A DNA stretch of 47,397 nucleotides from Candidatus Hydrogenedentota bacterium (lineage in GTDB: Bacteria > Hydrogenedentota > Hydrogenedentia > Hydrogenedentales > CAITNO01): positions 1 through 47,397 of the forward strand of contig JAAYBR010000063.1 in assembly GCA_012730045.1 (NCBI GenBank). The letters run 5' to 3'. The notes below the pieces were generated by a model. That model saw only the letters and a list, made by a program, of their open reading frames with translations. It made no database searches and had not been told where the DNA came from. This document shows positions 7,013 to 16,100 of this stretch, piece by piece. How positions within the stretch are numbered: the stretch's first letter is position 1; every line of letters starts with the position of its first letter. Made by a program: the position numbers and the translations under genes.

Positions 7013-7234
7013 ATGGCGAGAAAAGACAAGGTGGTTTTGAACCGTTCGGAGGACTTCGCGTCCATCGAGGACGAGCTGTCGGCGGCGCTGGACAAGCTGG
7101 AGCAGGCGAACACCAGTGTGCTGGACCTGCTGGCCAGGGAGGCGCCGCCGGCGCCGGAACCCGCCGGGGACGCCGCGGCGCAGGCGGAGGGGGTGGACGG
7201 TGAACCGCCCCAGGCGGCCCCCGAACAGGCATGA
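7013..7234 (+). CDS. Small acidic protein, possible short coiled coil, unknown
   Basis: This 73-residue protein is soluble and acidic. Residues about 11-44 (FASIEDELSAALDKLEQAN) could form an amphipathic helix or short coiled coil, and the rest is an Ala-Pro-Glu-rich tail. A GGAG site lies at about 7002-7005 and a credible promoter is upstream. It precedes the glycosyltransferases by 45 bp. I recognise no family and assign no function. Confidence 0.5.
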   Translation: MARKDKVVLNRSEDFASIEDELSAALDKLEQANTSVLDLLAREAPPAPEPAGDAAAQAEGVDGEPPQAAPEQA

Positions 7235-7279
7235 CCACGTTCCCCGGGGTGAGGGGATAGAGGACACATCCGCAATCTC

Positions 7280-8443
7280 ATGGACGCAGAACGCCTGCAT
7301 GTGCTGCTGGCCGACCCCCATCTCCAGGGCGGGGGGCAGGTGCGCTACGTCTCCAGCCTCGCCCGCGAGCTGACCCGCTTCGGCCACATGGTCACCCTTG
7401 CGTGCCGTCCGGGGAGCGTGCTGGAGGAGGCCGCCCGGGCCGCCGACTGCGCGGTCCTGCCGGTTTTCCAGTTCCGGGGAGGCGTCCGGCCCATGTCCTG
7501 GGTCAACGACCTGCGCCAGGCGGTCCGGTTCATCCGCGGGGCGCGCCCGGACATCCTCCATGTGAACGGGTCGCAGGACCATTGGACCTTTGGCGTGGCC
7601 GACCGCCTGCTGGGGCGGCCCGTCTGCGTGGTGCGCACGCGCCACAACACCTACCGGGTGGCCGAGAACCTGCCCAACCGCATCCTCAACCGCCACTGGA
7701 CGGACTATGAAATTGTCGTGTGCGAGATGGTCCGCCTCGGGCTGTCGCGCCAGCGCACCTTCGACCCCGCCCACCTGTGCACCATCCACAACGGGGCCGA
7801 CGCGGAGGTGTTCCGGCCGGATCCGGCCTCCCGCGCGCGGGTGCGGGCGGCATTCGGCTACGACGACACGCATGTCGTGCTGGGGATCGTGGCGCGGCTG
7901 GTGAAGGCCAAGGGGCATGAATACCTGTTCCGCGCCGTGGCCCAGCTCAAGAACGCCTGCCCGGAGCTCCGGGTGCTGGTGCTGGGCCAGGGCGAGCTGG
8001 AGGGGCATCTGCGCGATCTGGCGGGGCGTCTGGGCATCGCCGACCGCGTGCTGTTCGCCGGATACCGCGATGACATGGCCGAATGCGTGCGCGCGGTGGA
8101 CATCGGCGTGCAGCCGTCCGTGGACTGCGACACCTCGTCGTTCAGCCTGAAGGAGCTGATGGCCAGCGAGATTCCCGTGGTCGCCTCGGACTACGGCGGG
8201 CTCAAGGAGATCGTTTCCGACGGCGTGGAGGGGCTGGTGGTCCGCGCGGGCACGGTGGACCCCCTCGCGGCGGCCCTGCGCCGCCTGATCGAATCCCCGG
8301 AGTCGCGGGGGCGCATGGGCCGGTCGGGCCGCAAGCGCGTGCTGGCCGAGTTCACCCTGGAGGTCTTCGCCCGGCGCACCGAGCAGGCGTACCGCCGGGC
8401 CCTGGGCATCCACCGCCAGGGCAGGGCCCGCCTTCCCCGCTGA
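7280..8443 (+). CDS. Family 4 glycosyltransferase
   Basis: This 387-residue protein has the GT-B architecture of family GT4, which transfers sugars from nucleotide-activated donors with retention. The N-terminal acceptor domain carries GGGQVRYVSSLARELTRFGH (residues about 13-32). The C-terminal donor domain shows GIVARLVKAKGHEYLFRA, VLVLGQGELEGHLRDLAGRL and the EX7E-type region ELMASEIPVVASDYGGLKE. No membrane segment is seen, so it is a cytosolic or peripheral enzyme. It heads a run of three glycosyltransferases on the same strand, which suggests stepwise assembly of a surface glycan such as lipopolysaccharide core or O-antigen. Donor and acceptor cannot be told. Confidence 0.88.
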   Translation: MDAERLHVLLADPHLQGGGQVRYVSSLARELTRFGHMVTLACRPGSVLEEAARAADCAVLPVFQFRGGVRPMSWVNDLRQAVRFIRGARPDILHVNGSQDHWTFGVADRLLGRPVCVVRTRHNTYRVAENLPNRILNRHWTDYEIVVCEMVRLGLSRQRTFDPAHLCTIHNGADAEVFRPDPASRARVRAAFGYDDTHVVLGIVARLVKAKGHEYLFRAVAQLKNACPELRVLVLGQGELEGHLRDLAGRLGIADRVLFAGYRDDMAECVRAVDIGVQPSVDCDTSSFSLKELMASEIPVVASDYGGLKEIVSDGVEGLVVRAGTVDPLAAALRRLIESPESRGRMGRSGRKRVLAEFTLEVFARRTEQAYRRALGIHRQGRARLPR

Positions 8444-8456
8444 GGGGGCGCTGTCG

Positions 8457-8462
8457 TATAAT
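8457..8462 (+). promoter_or_regulatory. Consensus -10 box TATAAT before the second glycosyltransferase
   Basis: TATAAT lies in the 76-bp gap between two glycosyltransferase genes. No clear -35 box is seen, so an internal promoter is possible but weakly supported. Confidence 0.3.
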
Positions 8463-8519
8463 CGCCCGGCCCGCGGACGGGACGCGCCTGTCCGGCGGCA
8501 ACCAAGGAATACCCGTTTC

Positions 8520-9641
8520 GTGAAGATTCTCCACCTGGACGAGCAGAAGGGCTGGCGGGGCGGTGAGCAGCAGGCCTCCTGGCTGGTGCGCGGCCTCGGC
8601 GCGCGGGGCCACGAGGTCTGGGTGGCCGGGCGTCCCGACGGGGAGTTTGTGAACAGCCCCGCCCACGGCGACGTCGCCGGACGCCTGCCCCTGCCGCTGC
8701 GCGGCGAGTGGGACCTGCCCAGCGCGCGCCGCATCGCCCGGTTTGTCCGCGACCACGGCATTGACCTCATCCACGCCCACACCAGCCACGCCCACGGCAT
8801 CGCCGCCCTCGCCAGGGGCGTCTTCAAGGCCCCGGCGCGGCTGGTGGTGTCCCGGCGGGTCAGTTTCCCCCCGGCCGGCCATTTCCTGAACCGGTGGAAG
8901 TACGCGCAGCCGGACCGCTTCCTCTGCGTGTCCCGCTGCGTTGCCCGCGTTCTGCGCGACTGGGGCGCGCCGCCGCGCCAGATCGAGGTGGTCCACAGCG
9001 CCGTGGACGCCGCGCGGGTGGCCGTGGAGCCCCTGCCGCGCGGCGAGATGGGCGTGCCCGACGGCGTTCCCCTGCTCGTGTCGGCGGGCGCGCTGGTGGA
9101 CCACAAGGACCACGCAAGCCTTCTGCGCGCGTTTGCGCGCGTTTCCGGGGAGTTCCCCGGTGCCTGGCTGGTCATCGCGGGGGGCGGCAAGCTCCGCGCC
9201 GATCTGGAGCGTCTGGCCGCCGAACTGGGCCTCGCGGACCGTGTCCGGTTTCTGGGCCACCGGCCCGACGCCCCGCGCATCATCCGCGCCGGGGACGTCT
9301 ACGTCTCCTCCAGCACCTCCGAGGGGCTGGGCACGTCCATCCTGGAGGCCCTCGCCTCCGGCACCCCCGTGGTGGCGACCCGGGCGGGCGGCGCGGACGA
9401 GATGGTTATTCCCCACCGGACGGGGTGGCTGGTGCCCGTGGGCGACCCGGAGGCTCTGGCAAACGCGGTGGCCGAGTGTCTGCGGCGGCCCGAAGATGCC
9501 GGAATCATGGCAAAAATGGGCCGCGAGCTGGCCGAAACCGCCTTCTCCGCCGAAAAGATGATCGAGGGCACCCTGGCGGTGTACACCCGGCTGCTGGACG
9601 GCGCCGGACCGGAAGAGGGGGACCTGCCATGGGCGACCTGA
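8520..9641 (+). CDS. Family 4 glycosyltransferase (second)
   Basis: This 373-residue GT4 protein starts with GTG at 8520, preceded by AAGGAA (8504-8509). The N-terminus has WRGGEQQASWLVRGL (the glycine-rich loop), then DLIHAHTSHAHG. The donor domain has SAGALVDHKDHASLLRAF, VIAGGGKLRADLERLAAEL and SSTSEGLGTSILEALASGTP with the EX7E glutamates, then AGGADEMV. It resembles envelope-glycan GT4 enzymes. Its last 13 bp overlap the next gene, so translation is probably coupled. The substrate is unknown. Confidence 0.88.
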   Translation: MKILHLDEQKGWRGGEQQASWLVRGLGARGHEVWVAGRPDGEFVNSPAHGDVAGRLPLPLRGEWDLPSARRIARFVRDHGIDLIHAHTSHAHGIAALARGVFKAPARLVVSRRVSFPPAGHFLNRWKYAQPDRFLCVSRCVARVLRDWGAPPRQIEVVHSAVDAARVAVEPLPRGEMGVPDGVPLLVSAGALVDHKDHASLLRAFARVSGEFPGAWLVIAGGGKLRADLERLAAELGLADRVRFLGHRPDAPRIIRAGDVYVSSSTSEGLGTSILEALASGTPVVATRAGGADEMVIPHRTGWLVPVGDPEALANAVAECLRRPEDAGIMAKMGRELAETAFSAEKMIEGTLAVYTRLLDGAGPEEGDLPWAT

Positions 9642-10393
9642 CCGTGCTGACCCTGGTGCCCAACGCGGGCGACCGCCTGAAACGCTGCCTGGAGAGCGTG
9701 GCCTGGGCCGACGACCTCTTCTGCGTCGTGGACCCCGCCACCACCGACGGGTCCGACGGGGTTGCCCGGGCGCACACGGCCCATGTTGTGACGCACCCCT
9801 ACGAAAACGCGGCTGCCCAGCGCAATTGGGCGCTGCCCCAGATCACCACCGAGTGGACCCTGGTCCTTGACGCCGACGAGTGGGTCTCCGACGCCCTGGC
9901 CGGGCGGATCCGTCAAATCATCCAGGACCCCGCCGCCCTCGACGGCTACGACATCCTCCGCCACTCCTATTTTCTGGGGAAGCTCATCCGGCACTGCGGC
10001 TGGCACAAGGACTACAACCTGCGCCTCTTCCGCACCGCCAAAGGCCGCTACCTCGACAAGCGCGTCCATTCCCGGGTCGTTGTGGACGGCCCCACCGGCC
10101 GGATCACCGAGGTCATGTACCACGACACCTACCGCACCTTTGAGGAGTATTTCACCACCTTCCAGCGCTTCACCACCTGGGGCGCCCGCGACGCCCACGA
10201 CCGGGGGAAACGCGCCACGGCGGTGGACCTCACCCTGCGCCCCCTGCACCGTTTTCTGAAGATGTACGTCTTCCGGCTCGGCTTCCTCGACGGCTACCAC
10301 GGCCTCGTGCTGTGCGGGCTCTCCGCCTTTTCCGTGTTTACCAAGTACGCCAAGCTGTGGAACCTCCAGCGTGGGGGCGGCGGAGACGGGTAA
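9629..10393 (+). CDS. Family 2 glycosyltransferase, WaaE/KdtX-like
   Basis: This 254-residue protein has a GT-A fold signature. LTLVPNAGDRLKRCLESVAWADD is followed by the ENAAAQRNWAL block and the metal-binding VLDADEWVS. Features further on (HKDYNLRLFR, a KRVHSRV segment, the YHDTYRTFEEYF block and a C-terminal hydrophobic helix) match the LPS-core glucosyltransferase-like GT2 group (WaaE/KdtX). These inverting enzymes add sugar to lipid A-core heptose or to related acceptors at the inner membrane. The ATG at 9629 is inside the end of the preceding GT4 gene. The family is clear; the acceptor is inferred only. Confidence 0.87.
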   Translation: MGDLTVLTLVPNAGDRLKRCLESVAWADDLFCVVDPATTDGSDGVARAHTAHVVTHPYENAAAQRNWALPQITTEWTLVLDADEWVSDALAGRIRQIIQDPAALDGYDILRHSYFLGKLIRHCGWHKDYNLRLFRTAKGRYLDKRVHSRVVVDGPTGRITEVMYHDTYRTFEEYFTTFQRFTTWGARDAHDRGKRATAVDLTLRPLHRFLKMYVFRLGFLDGYHGLVLCGLSAFSVFTKYAKLWNLQRGGGGDG

Positions 10394-10467
10394 GGCCGAA
10401 CGAGGGCGGATGATTCTGCGCCCTCTGCGCAATCTGCGGACCAGGTTCTGCTCCGCCGGAAAAAAGG

Positions 10468-10497
10468 TTGATTCCCCCCGCCTTCGTTTGGTATCAT
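10468..10497 (+). promoter_or_regulatory. Promoter of rplM-rpsI
   Basis: TTGATT (10468-10473), an 18-bp spacer and TATCAT (10492-10497) with TGG just before the -10 hexamer. The leader to the rplM start is about 75 nt. Confidence 0.55.
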
Positions 10498-10577
10498 TTC
10501 GGTCCCGTTACAAATCGTGTATTGTGTGTTTTTTGACCCCGAAAAATCAGGCAACAGAGTTTCTGGAGGATTGCCTC

Positions 10578-11006
10578 GTGAAAACCTACATCCCCAAGCA
10601 GGGGGAAGTTACGCGGAAATGGCTGGTCATGGACGCCGAAGGCAAGTCCATGGGCCGCATCGCCGCGGAAGTGGCGAAAGTGCTGCGCGGAAAGCACAAG
10701 CCGGAGTTCACGCCGTTCCTTGAGTGCGGCGACTACGTGCTGGTGGTGAACGTGGACAAGATGGTCGTGACCGGCACGAAAATGACGGACAAGGTCTACT
10801 ACCGTCATTCGGGCTACAAGGGCGGGCTGAAGCAGACGCGGATGTCCGACCTCATGCTGAAAGACCCGACGTCCACGCTGGACATCGCGATCCGCGGCAT
10901 GCTGCCCCACAACAGCCTCGGCCGCAGCCTCGCCACCCACTTCCGCCTCTGCGTCGGCGCGGACCATCCGCACACCGCGCAAAACCCCGAACCCTACGAA
11001 TTCTAA
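10578..11006 (+). CDS. rplM: 50S ribosomal protein L13
   Basis: This 142-residue protein has exactly the usual L13 length. It starts with GTG at 10578, 7 bp after CTGGAGGA. Family signatures are KWLVMDAEGKSMGRIAAEVA, LRGKHKPEFTPFLECGDYV, the VVNVDKMVVTGTKMTDKVYY block, YRHSGYKGGLK, and AIRGMLPHNSLGR followed by AqNPEPYEF-type ends. It is part of the large ribosomal subunit and an early assembly protein. The partner gene rpsI follows after 29 bp, the widely conserved arrangement. Confidence 0.97.
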   Translation: MKTYIPKQGEVTRKWLVMDAEGKSMGRIAAEVAKVLRGKHKPEFTPFLECGDYVLVVNVDKMVVTGTKMTDKVYYRHSGYKGGLKQTRMSDLMLKDPTSTLDIAIRGMLPHNSLGRSLATHFRLCVGADHPHTAQNPEPYEF

Positions 11007-11035
11007 CGGCGACTGCCGCGCAGGAGAATTGACAC

Positions 11036-11437
11036 GTGATTGACCCGAAAACAAACGAGATCGTGACGGTTGGACGGCGCAAACGGGCCACGGCGCGCGT
11101 GCGTCTCATTCCCGGCACTGGCAAGTACACGGTGAACGGGCATCCCGTAGCCGAGTATCTCGCCCGCGAGACCCTGGTGCAGGTCGCCACGCAGCCGCTG
11201 GAGCTGCTCGGCCTCAAGGACAGCTTCGACATCCGCGCCCGGTGCGACGGCGGCGGGCTGGCCGGCCAGGCCGGTGCCCTGCGTCTGGGCGTCGCCCGCG
11301 CCATCGCCGAGAACGACGAGAACCTGCGCCCCGCGCTGCGGACGGCGGGCCTGATGACCCGCGACGCGCGCGAGGTGGAGCGCAAGAAGCCCGGCCAGCC
11401 CGGCGCGCGCAAGCGGTTCCAGTTCTCCAAGCGCTAG
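11036..11437 (+). CDS. rpsI: 30S ribosomal protein S9
   Basis: This 133-residue protein begins with GTG at 11036 after CAGGAGAA (11021-11028). VGRRKRATARVRLIPGTGKYTVNG and the C-terminal KKPGQPGARKRFQFSKR are diagnostic of S9. The terminal Lys-Arg tail reaches the ribosomal P site. The internal GGGLAGQAGALRLGVARA block is also typical. A strong terminator hairpin follows at 11476, ending the rplM-rpsI unit. Confidence 0.97.
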   Translation: MIDPKTNEIVTVGRRKRATARVRLIPGTGKYTVNGHPVAEYLARETLVQVATQPLELLGLKDSFDIRARCDGGGLAGQAGALRLGVARAIAENDENLRPALRTAGLMTRDAREVERKKPGQPGARKRFQFSKR

Positions 11438-11475
11438 GCCGAATTCCGGCACGGGCCGGTTTCCCCAGAGAAAAC

Positions 11476-11513
11476 GCCCCCGCTTCCTTATATGGAGGCG
11501 GGGGCTTCTTCGT
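11476..11513 (+). terminator. Intrinsic terminator after rpsI
   Basis: GCCCCCGCTTCC (11476-11487) pairs with GGAGGCGGGGGC (11494-11505) around a TTATAT loop, with one T:G wobble. TTCTTCGTT follows. Confidence 0.8.
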
Positions 11514-11583
11514 TGCAGGGCATTGGCGCGCACCCGAAAACACGGACCCTGAGCCCGCGTTCTCTCCGCAGGACAGCGCTCCA

Positions 11584-11664
11584 AAAGACAGGGGAGGCGG
11601 GCGCCTGCGGTACGCAGAAAGGATATCTCCCCCGTACCGCAGGCGTCCCGCCTGCCCTGTCTTT
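11584..11664. repeat. Nested inverted repeat with GGCGGGACGCCTGCGGTAC core
   Basis: The arm 11584-11614 pairs with 11633-11664 over about 31 nt with one indel and one mismatch. Like the element at 4718-4817, each arm has a short palindrome around GGGAC and an outer GACAGGG phrase. It lies between convergent rpsI and the ceramidase-like gene. Confidence 0.88.
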
Positions 11665-11681
11665 GTCACCGCCGCGTTGTG

Positions 11682-12956
11682 CTACTTCCCCGCCAGTTCC
11701 CTGAGGTCGGCGACGGCCTGGGCGGCGATCTTTTCCCCGGTGCCCACGGGCACCCAGGCCACCGTCGGGTCGGCGCCGTAGCCGCCCTCGCCCACGGCGG
11801 ACTCGGTGGGGATGTACATGCAGTGGCCGTTGCAGTAGCCGAACACCAGGGTGTTTGCCGCAGGGGACTGGGCCTTGATCTGGTTGGACAGGTCGGAGAA
11901 CAGTTCGCCGGAGACACCGGCAAAGGCCAGATCGCCGTTCACCAGCACGCTCGTCAGTTTCGCGGTCACCGTGTTGTCCGGCACCTCCACCAGCATGGCC
12001 ATCATCTCGGGAAAGAACGCCTGGCTGAGGGTGCCCACCACGATGGGGTTTTTGAAGTCCAGACGGGACGGCCCGGAGAAACTGCGGTGCAGGCAACTGA
12101 CACCGGGCGTCGCGGGCACGGCGGGCTGGATGGCCTTGGCCATCCCGGCCACCTTCGCCGCCACGGCCTTCCCGAAGCCGCCGGGGCCTTTCCGCTCGGC
12201 GTTGGTGTTGGGGGACATGTCACCGGAGGCGCCCTGCATGAACATGCACATGGTCCCCAGCTGCTCCTCGACCCCCTGCTGCAGGTGCCCCACCCAGTCC
12301 GCGCTGAATCGGCGGTCCATGATGTTCTCCAGCACGGGATGGGCGGACAGATTGGCCAGCACGGCCAGCGTCTTGCCGTTCAGGTCATCCACCCGGATCA
12401 CCGACAGGCGGGGATCCCGCACCTTGGGCTCCTTCTTGCTGTGCCGGTTGCGGTTGAGGTCGGTCTCCTCCACGGCGACGCCGATGGCCGCCGACACCGC
12501 GCCGTTTGCCGCCTCCACGATGGCGTCGGCGAGGGTTTCCGGAAGCTGTTTTGCGTAGGCCACCGCCGCGTCAAACTTGCCCTGGCCGAGGCCGGGCTGG
12601 TCGAGCAGCTCAATGGCCGGGCCATGGTGGGTGTGGCAGCCCACGGCGAGGACGCAGGTGACCCCGGCCTCCGCGCGCACCCGCTGTTCGATCCGCTCCA
12701 TCATGGCATAGGTGGGGCCGCGACCGAGGTCCAGCCCGACCAGGGCCACCTTTCCGTTGCCGCCGTCCAGCACGAGCACCTTCGCGTGGAGGGGCATCAT
12801 GGCGCCGGTGGAGAGGTAATCGTGGCGCGCGCCGTAGCCCCACATGGGCACCGGCTGCGGCGGGGTGATGTCGCGCACCGCGACCCCGGCCTTGAATTCC
12901 TGGGCGGCGCCGGCGCCTGCCAGCAGGACCACGGCGAGAAAGACTCTTGACAACAT
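11682..12956 (-). CDS. Neutral/alkaline ceramidase-like exported protein
   Basis: This 424-residue protein has a short signal peptide (MLSRVFLAVVLLAGAGAAQ). It is followed by the N-terminal domain of the neutral non-lysosomal ceramidase family: GVAVRDITPPQPVPMWGYG, GCHTHHGP with putative zinc histidines near 108 and 110, SAHPVL with His206, and QGASGDMSPN with Ser248 in the place of the catalytic serine. Ceramidases release fatty acid from ceramide. Many environmental bacterial homologues are shorter than the classical 650-700 residue enzymes and of unproven specificity, as here: the C-terminal domain is absent. It is divergent from the malectin protein gene, with 200 bp between starts. An amidase acting on lipids or glycolipids outside the cytoplasm is the best inference. 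Confidence 0.78.
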   Translation of the reverse strand: MLSRVFLAVVLLAGAGAAQEFKAGVAVRDITPPQPVPMWGYGARHDYLSTGAMMPLHAKVLVLDGGNGKVALVGLDLGRGPTYAMMERIEQRVRAEAGVTCVLAVGCHTHHGPAIELLDQPGLGQGKFDAAVAYAKQLPETLADAIVEAANGAVSAAIGVAVEETDLNRNRHSKKEPKVRDPRLSVIRVDDLNGKTLAVLANLSAHPVLENIMDRRFSADWVGHLQQGVEEQLGTMCMFMQGASGDMSPNTNAERKGPGGFGKAVAAKVAGMAKAIQPAVPATPGVSCLHRSFSGPSRLDFKNPIVVGTLSQAFFPEMMAMLVEVPDNTVTAKLTSVLVNGDLAFAGVSGELFSDLSNQIKAQSPAANTLVFGYCNGHCMYIPTESAVGEGGYGADPTVAWVPVGTGEKIAAQAVADLRELAGK

Positions 12957-13061
12957 GCGGGGTCTCCCAGTGTTAAGTGCCGTACCGTCTGACCGGACTT
13001 GTCCGTTTAGGGTTTCTCCCGGCCCCGTCCGGTTCCATAAACACGGGCCACGGGCACAGTA

Positions 13062-13090
13062 TGCCGACCGGGGGGTGTATTTCGTATAGT
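13062..13090 (+). promoter_or_regulatory. Possible promoter of the malectin-protein gene
   Basis: TGCCGA (13062-13067) and TATAGT (13085-13090) are 17 bp apart. The -10 is good but the -35 is poor. It lies in the 200-bp divergent interval. Confidence 0.3.
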
Positions 13091-13156
13091 AAGCGGAGGG
13101 CCCGCCCCCTTCCAGTCAGGGGGGCGCGCACAGGTCAAGACGAGAGGGCTGCACAC

Positions 13157-16100
13157 ATGGCCAAGGCACTGCGAACAGGATTCTGCGTGGCGGCGCTTTG
13201 CGCTGTTTTGATGCCGGCAGGGGCGGCGTGGGCGGCCACCGCAGCCATTGTCTGTCCCGAAGACGCCTCCCCGCTCACCGCGTACGCCGCCCGGGAACTC
13301 CGCCGCTACGTGCACGCTTGCTCCGGCGAGCTGCTTCCCATCACGGACAAGCCGCGCGGGCACGCGCTGGTGCTGTCCACCGACGATGTCGGGCTGGGTC
13401 CCCAGGAGTACCGTCTGCTCACGGTGAAGGAGGGGCGGTGGCGCCGGCTGCTCATTTCCGGCGGCGACGAGACGGGCCTGCTCTACGGCGTGTACCGGTT
13501 TGCCGGGCGGCTGGGCGTCCGTTTCCACCTTCACGGCGACGTGCTGCCGGATGAGAAGACGCCGTTCGCCATCCCGATGCTGGACGAGACGGGCAAGCCG
13601 CTTTTCCATCTCCGGGGCATCCAGCCTTTCCACGATTTTGCCGAGGGACCCGACTGGTGGAGCCGGGAAAGCTGGCTGGCCACCGTCGCCCAGCTCCCGA
13701 AGCTGGGCATGAACTTCGTCGCCCTGCACACCTATCCGCTGGCCGAGCCGACGGTCTGGGTGGGGACGCCGGAGGACGCCGGGGAGGATGGCCGCCCGCG
13801 CCGGTCCTACGCGACACAGTACCTCAACACGGGGCGCGATTCCGGCTGGGGTTTCCGCAGCCGGGCCACCTCCTCCTTCTGCTGCGGCGCGGGCATGCTT
13901 TTCGAGGACGACCTTTACGGCGCGGACTACCTGCGCGACCTGATGCCGGCGCCCGCCACGGAGGAGGAGAAGAACGAGGTGTTTCACCGGACGGGGGCCG
14001 TGCTGCGCGACGCGTTCACCCTGGCGCGCGCCCTCGGGGTGAAGACCTGCGTGGGCACGGAGACGCCCCTGCGGATTCCGCCGTATCTTCTGGCGGAGGC
14101 CGTCAACCCGGAGGCCGTCATCCACGCGCGCGGCGGTTCGGTGGCGCGCTACGGCAGCCCCATCGCGGACACGGAGGAGGACCCGGTGTACCAGACGGTC
14201 CGGTACAACCTGGACTCCTACCACTTTCGGGTTCCCTCGGGGACGCACCGGGTGACCCTCAAGTTCTGCGAGGTCGCCTATGACACCCCGGGCGCGCGGG
14301 TGTTCGACGTGTCCCTGGAGGGAAACAAGGTCATTGAGAAACTGGACATTTTCGCGCGTGTGGGAAAGAACCGGGCGTTTGACGCCGTGTTCGACGCCGT
14401 GGAGGTGACGGACGGCTCGCTCGACGTGGTCTTCGGAAAAGTGGTGGAGCTTCCCGCCGTCGCGGGCATCATCGTGGAGGGGCCGGGCACGCTGCTCAAG
14501 GTCAACTGCGGCGGGGATGCCTGGCGGGACTACGCGGCGGACCAGGATGTCGCCGTGGACCCCGCCTTCGCCGCGCGGGTGTATGAGGGCGTGTTCACGC
14601 GCATCCTGCGCACCCATCCGCTGGACTACTACTGGTTCTGGACCCCGGAGGACTGGACGTGGAGCGGCACCACGCCCGAGGCGGCGGAACGGACGGCGGC
14701 GGACCTGGCGGCGGCGCACACCGCGTGGGAGCGGCTGGGGAAGCCCTTCGGCCTCGCCACTTGCGGGTGGGTGCTCGGGCCGCAGTTCGACCGCGCCTGG
14801 CTCGACGCGAAGCTCCCCGGGGACTTCGCCATGAGCTGCATCAACCGCGACCTGGGCTTCGAGCCCGTGGACGAGGGATTTTCGAGGATCACCGGGCGGG
14901 GCAAGTGGGCCATTCCGTGGATTGAGGACGACCCCGCCATGACCATCCCGCAGTTCTGGGCGGGCCGCATGCGCCGCGACGCGCGGGCGGCGCTGGAACG
15001 CGGGTGCGACGGTTTGCTGGGCATCCATTGGCGCACCCGCGTGACCGCCCCGACGGTGGACGCCCTGGCCCGCGCCGCCTGGGATCAGGACTGGCCGGCC
15101 GCCCCCGCGCCGGAGGGGGCCCACCGGCTGCGCAACCCCGCCGCGGGGTTTCCGGTGAACACCCTTTACACCCGCGCGGACATTGAGGGCACGGACAATG
15201 ACCCGGTCTACCAGACGGCCCGGGTGGACGCCGCCCAGTATGTTCTGCCGGTCCCCGCAGGGGAATACACCGTCACGCTGCATTTCTGCGAGACCGTCTT
15301 CAACGAGCCCGGTGGCCGGGTGTTTGATGTGGCCCTGCAGGGGCTGAAGGTGGTGGAGGATTTGGACATTCTTCAGGCGGCGGGCGGGATGAACCGCGCG
15401 CTGGACCTTTCGTTCGGGGACATCCGGCCGGAGGGCGGCGCTGTGGTGGTCTCCCTGCTGCGCGAGAAAGACTGGCCCTCCCTTTCCGGGATTTCCGTGG
15501 AGGGCGAGGCGGGGACCGTGCGGGTCAACTGCGGCGGCGGGGCCTGGGGCACCTTTTCCGCGGACGCGCCCCTGGTCTCCGAAGACCCCGCCACGACGGA
15601 CTTCTACGCGGGCTGGGCGGCCGCCGAGTTTGGTCCTGGAATCGCCCGCGAGGCGGCGGCCCTCTTTGCCCGCCTCGACGGCTGCACGCCCCGACCCGCC
15701 ACCTGGGTGACCGGTCCGGGCACCTTTTTCCCCGACCCGCGCCCCTGGGAAATGGTGGCCCACGACTACGCGTTCGTGGATGCCTTCGCGCGGCTGGGGG
15801 CCCGCGTGACCGGGGCCGGGCCGATGGACCGCTTCGTCTACTGGCGCAGTTCGCTGGAGTTCCTGCGCGAGGCGGCCCGCATGAACTGCGCCTGGGGCGC
15901 GTTCAACCGCGAGATGGAGGCCGCCGCCGCCCTGTCCGACGAGGCGGCGCGCCGCGCCCGGGCGCGCGAAACCGCGCTTCCCGCACGGATCGCCCTGGCG
16001 CGGGCGGTGGAGCGGGCCATGACCCGGCTCCTCATGACCGCCTCCACGCCGGGTGAACTGGGCACCATCGCCAACTTCGAGTGCCAGTCCCTGCCGAAGA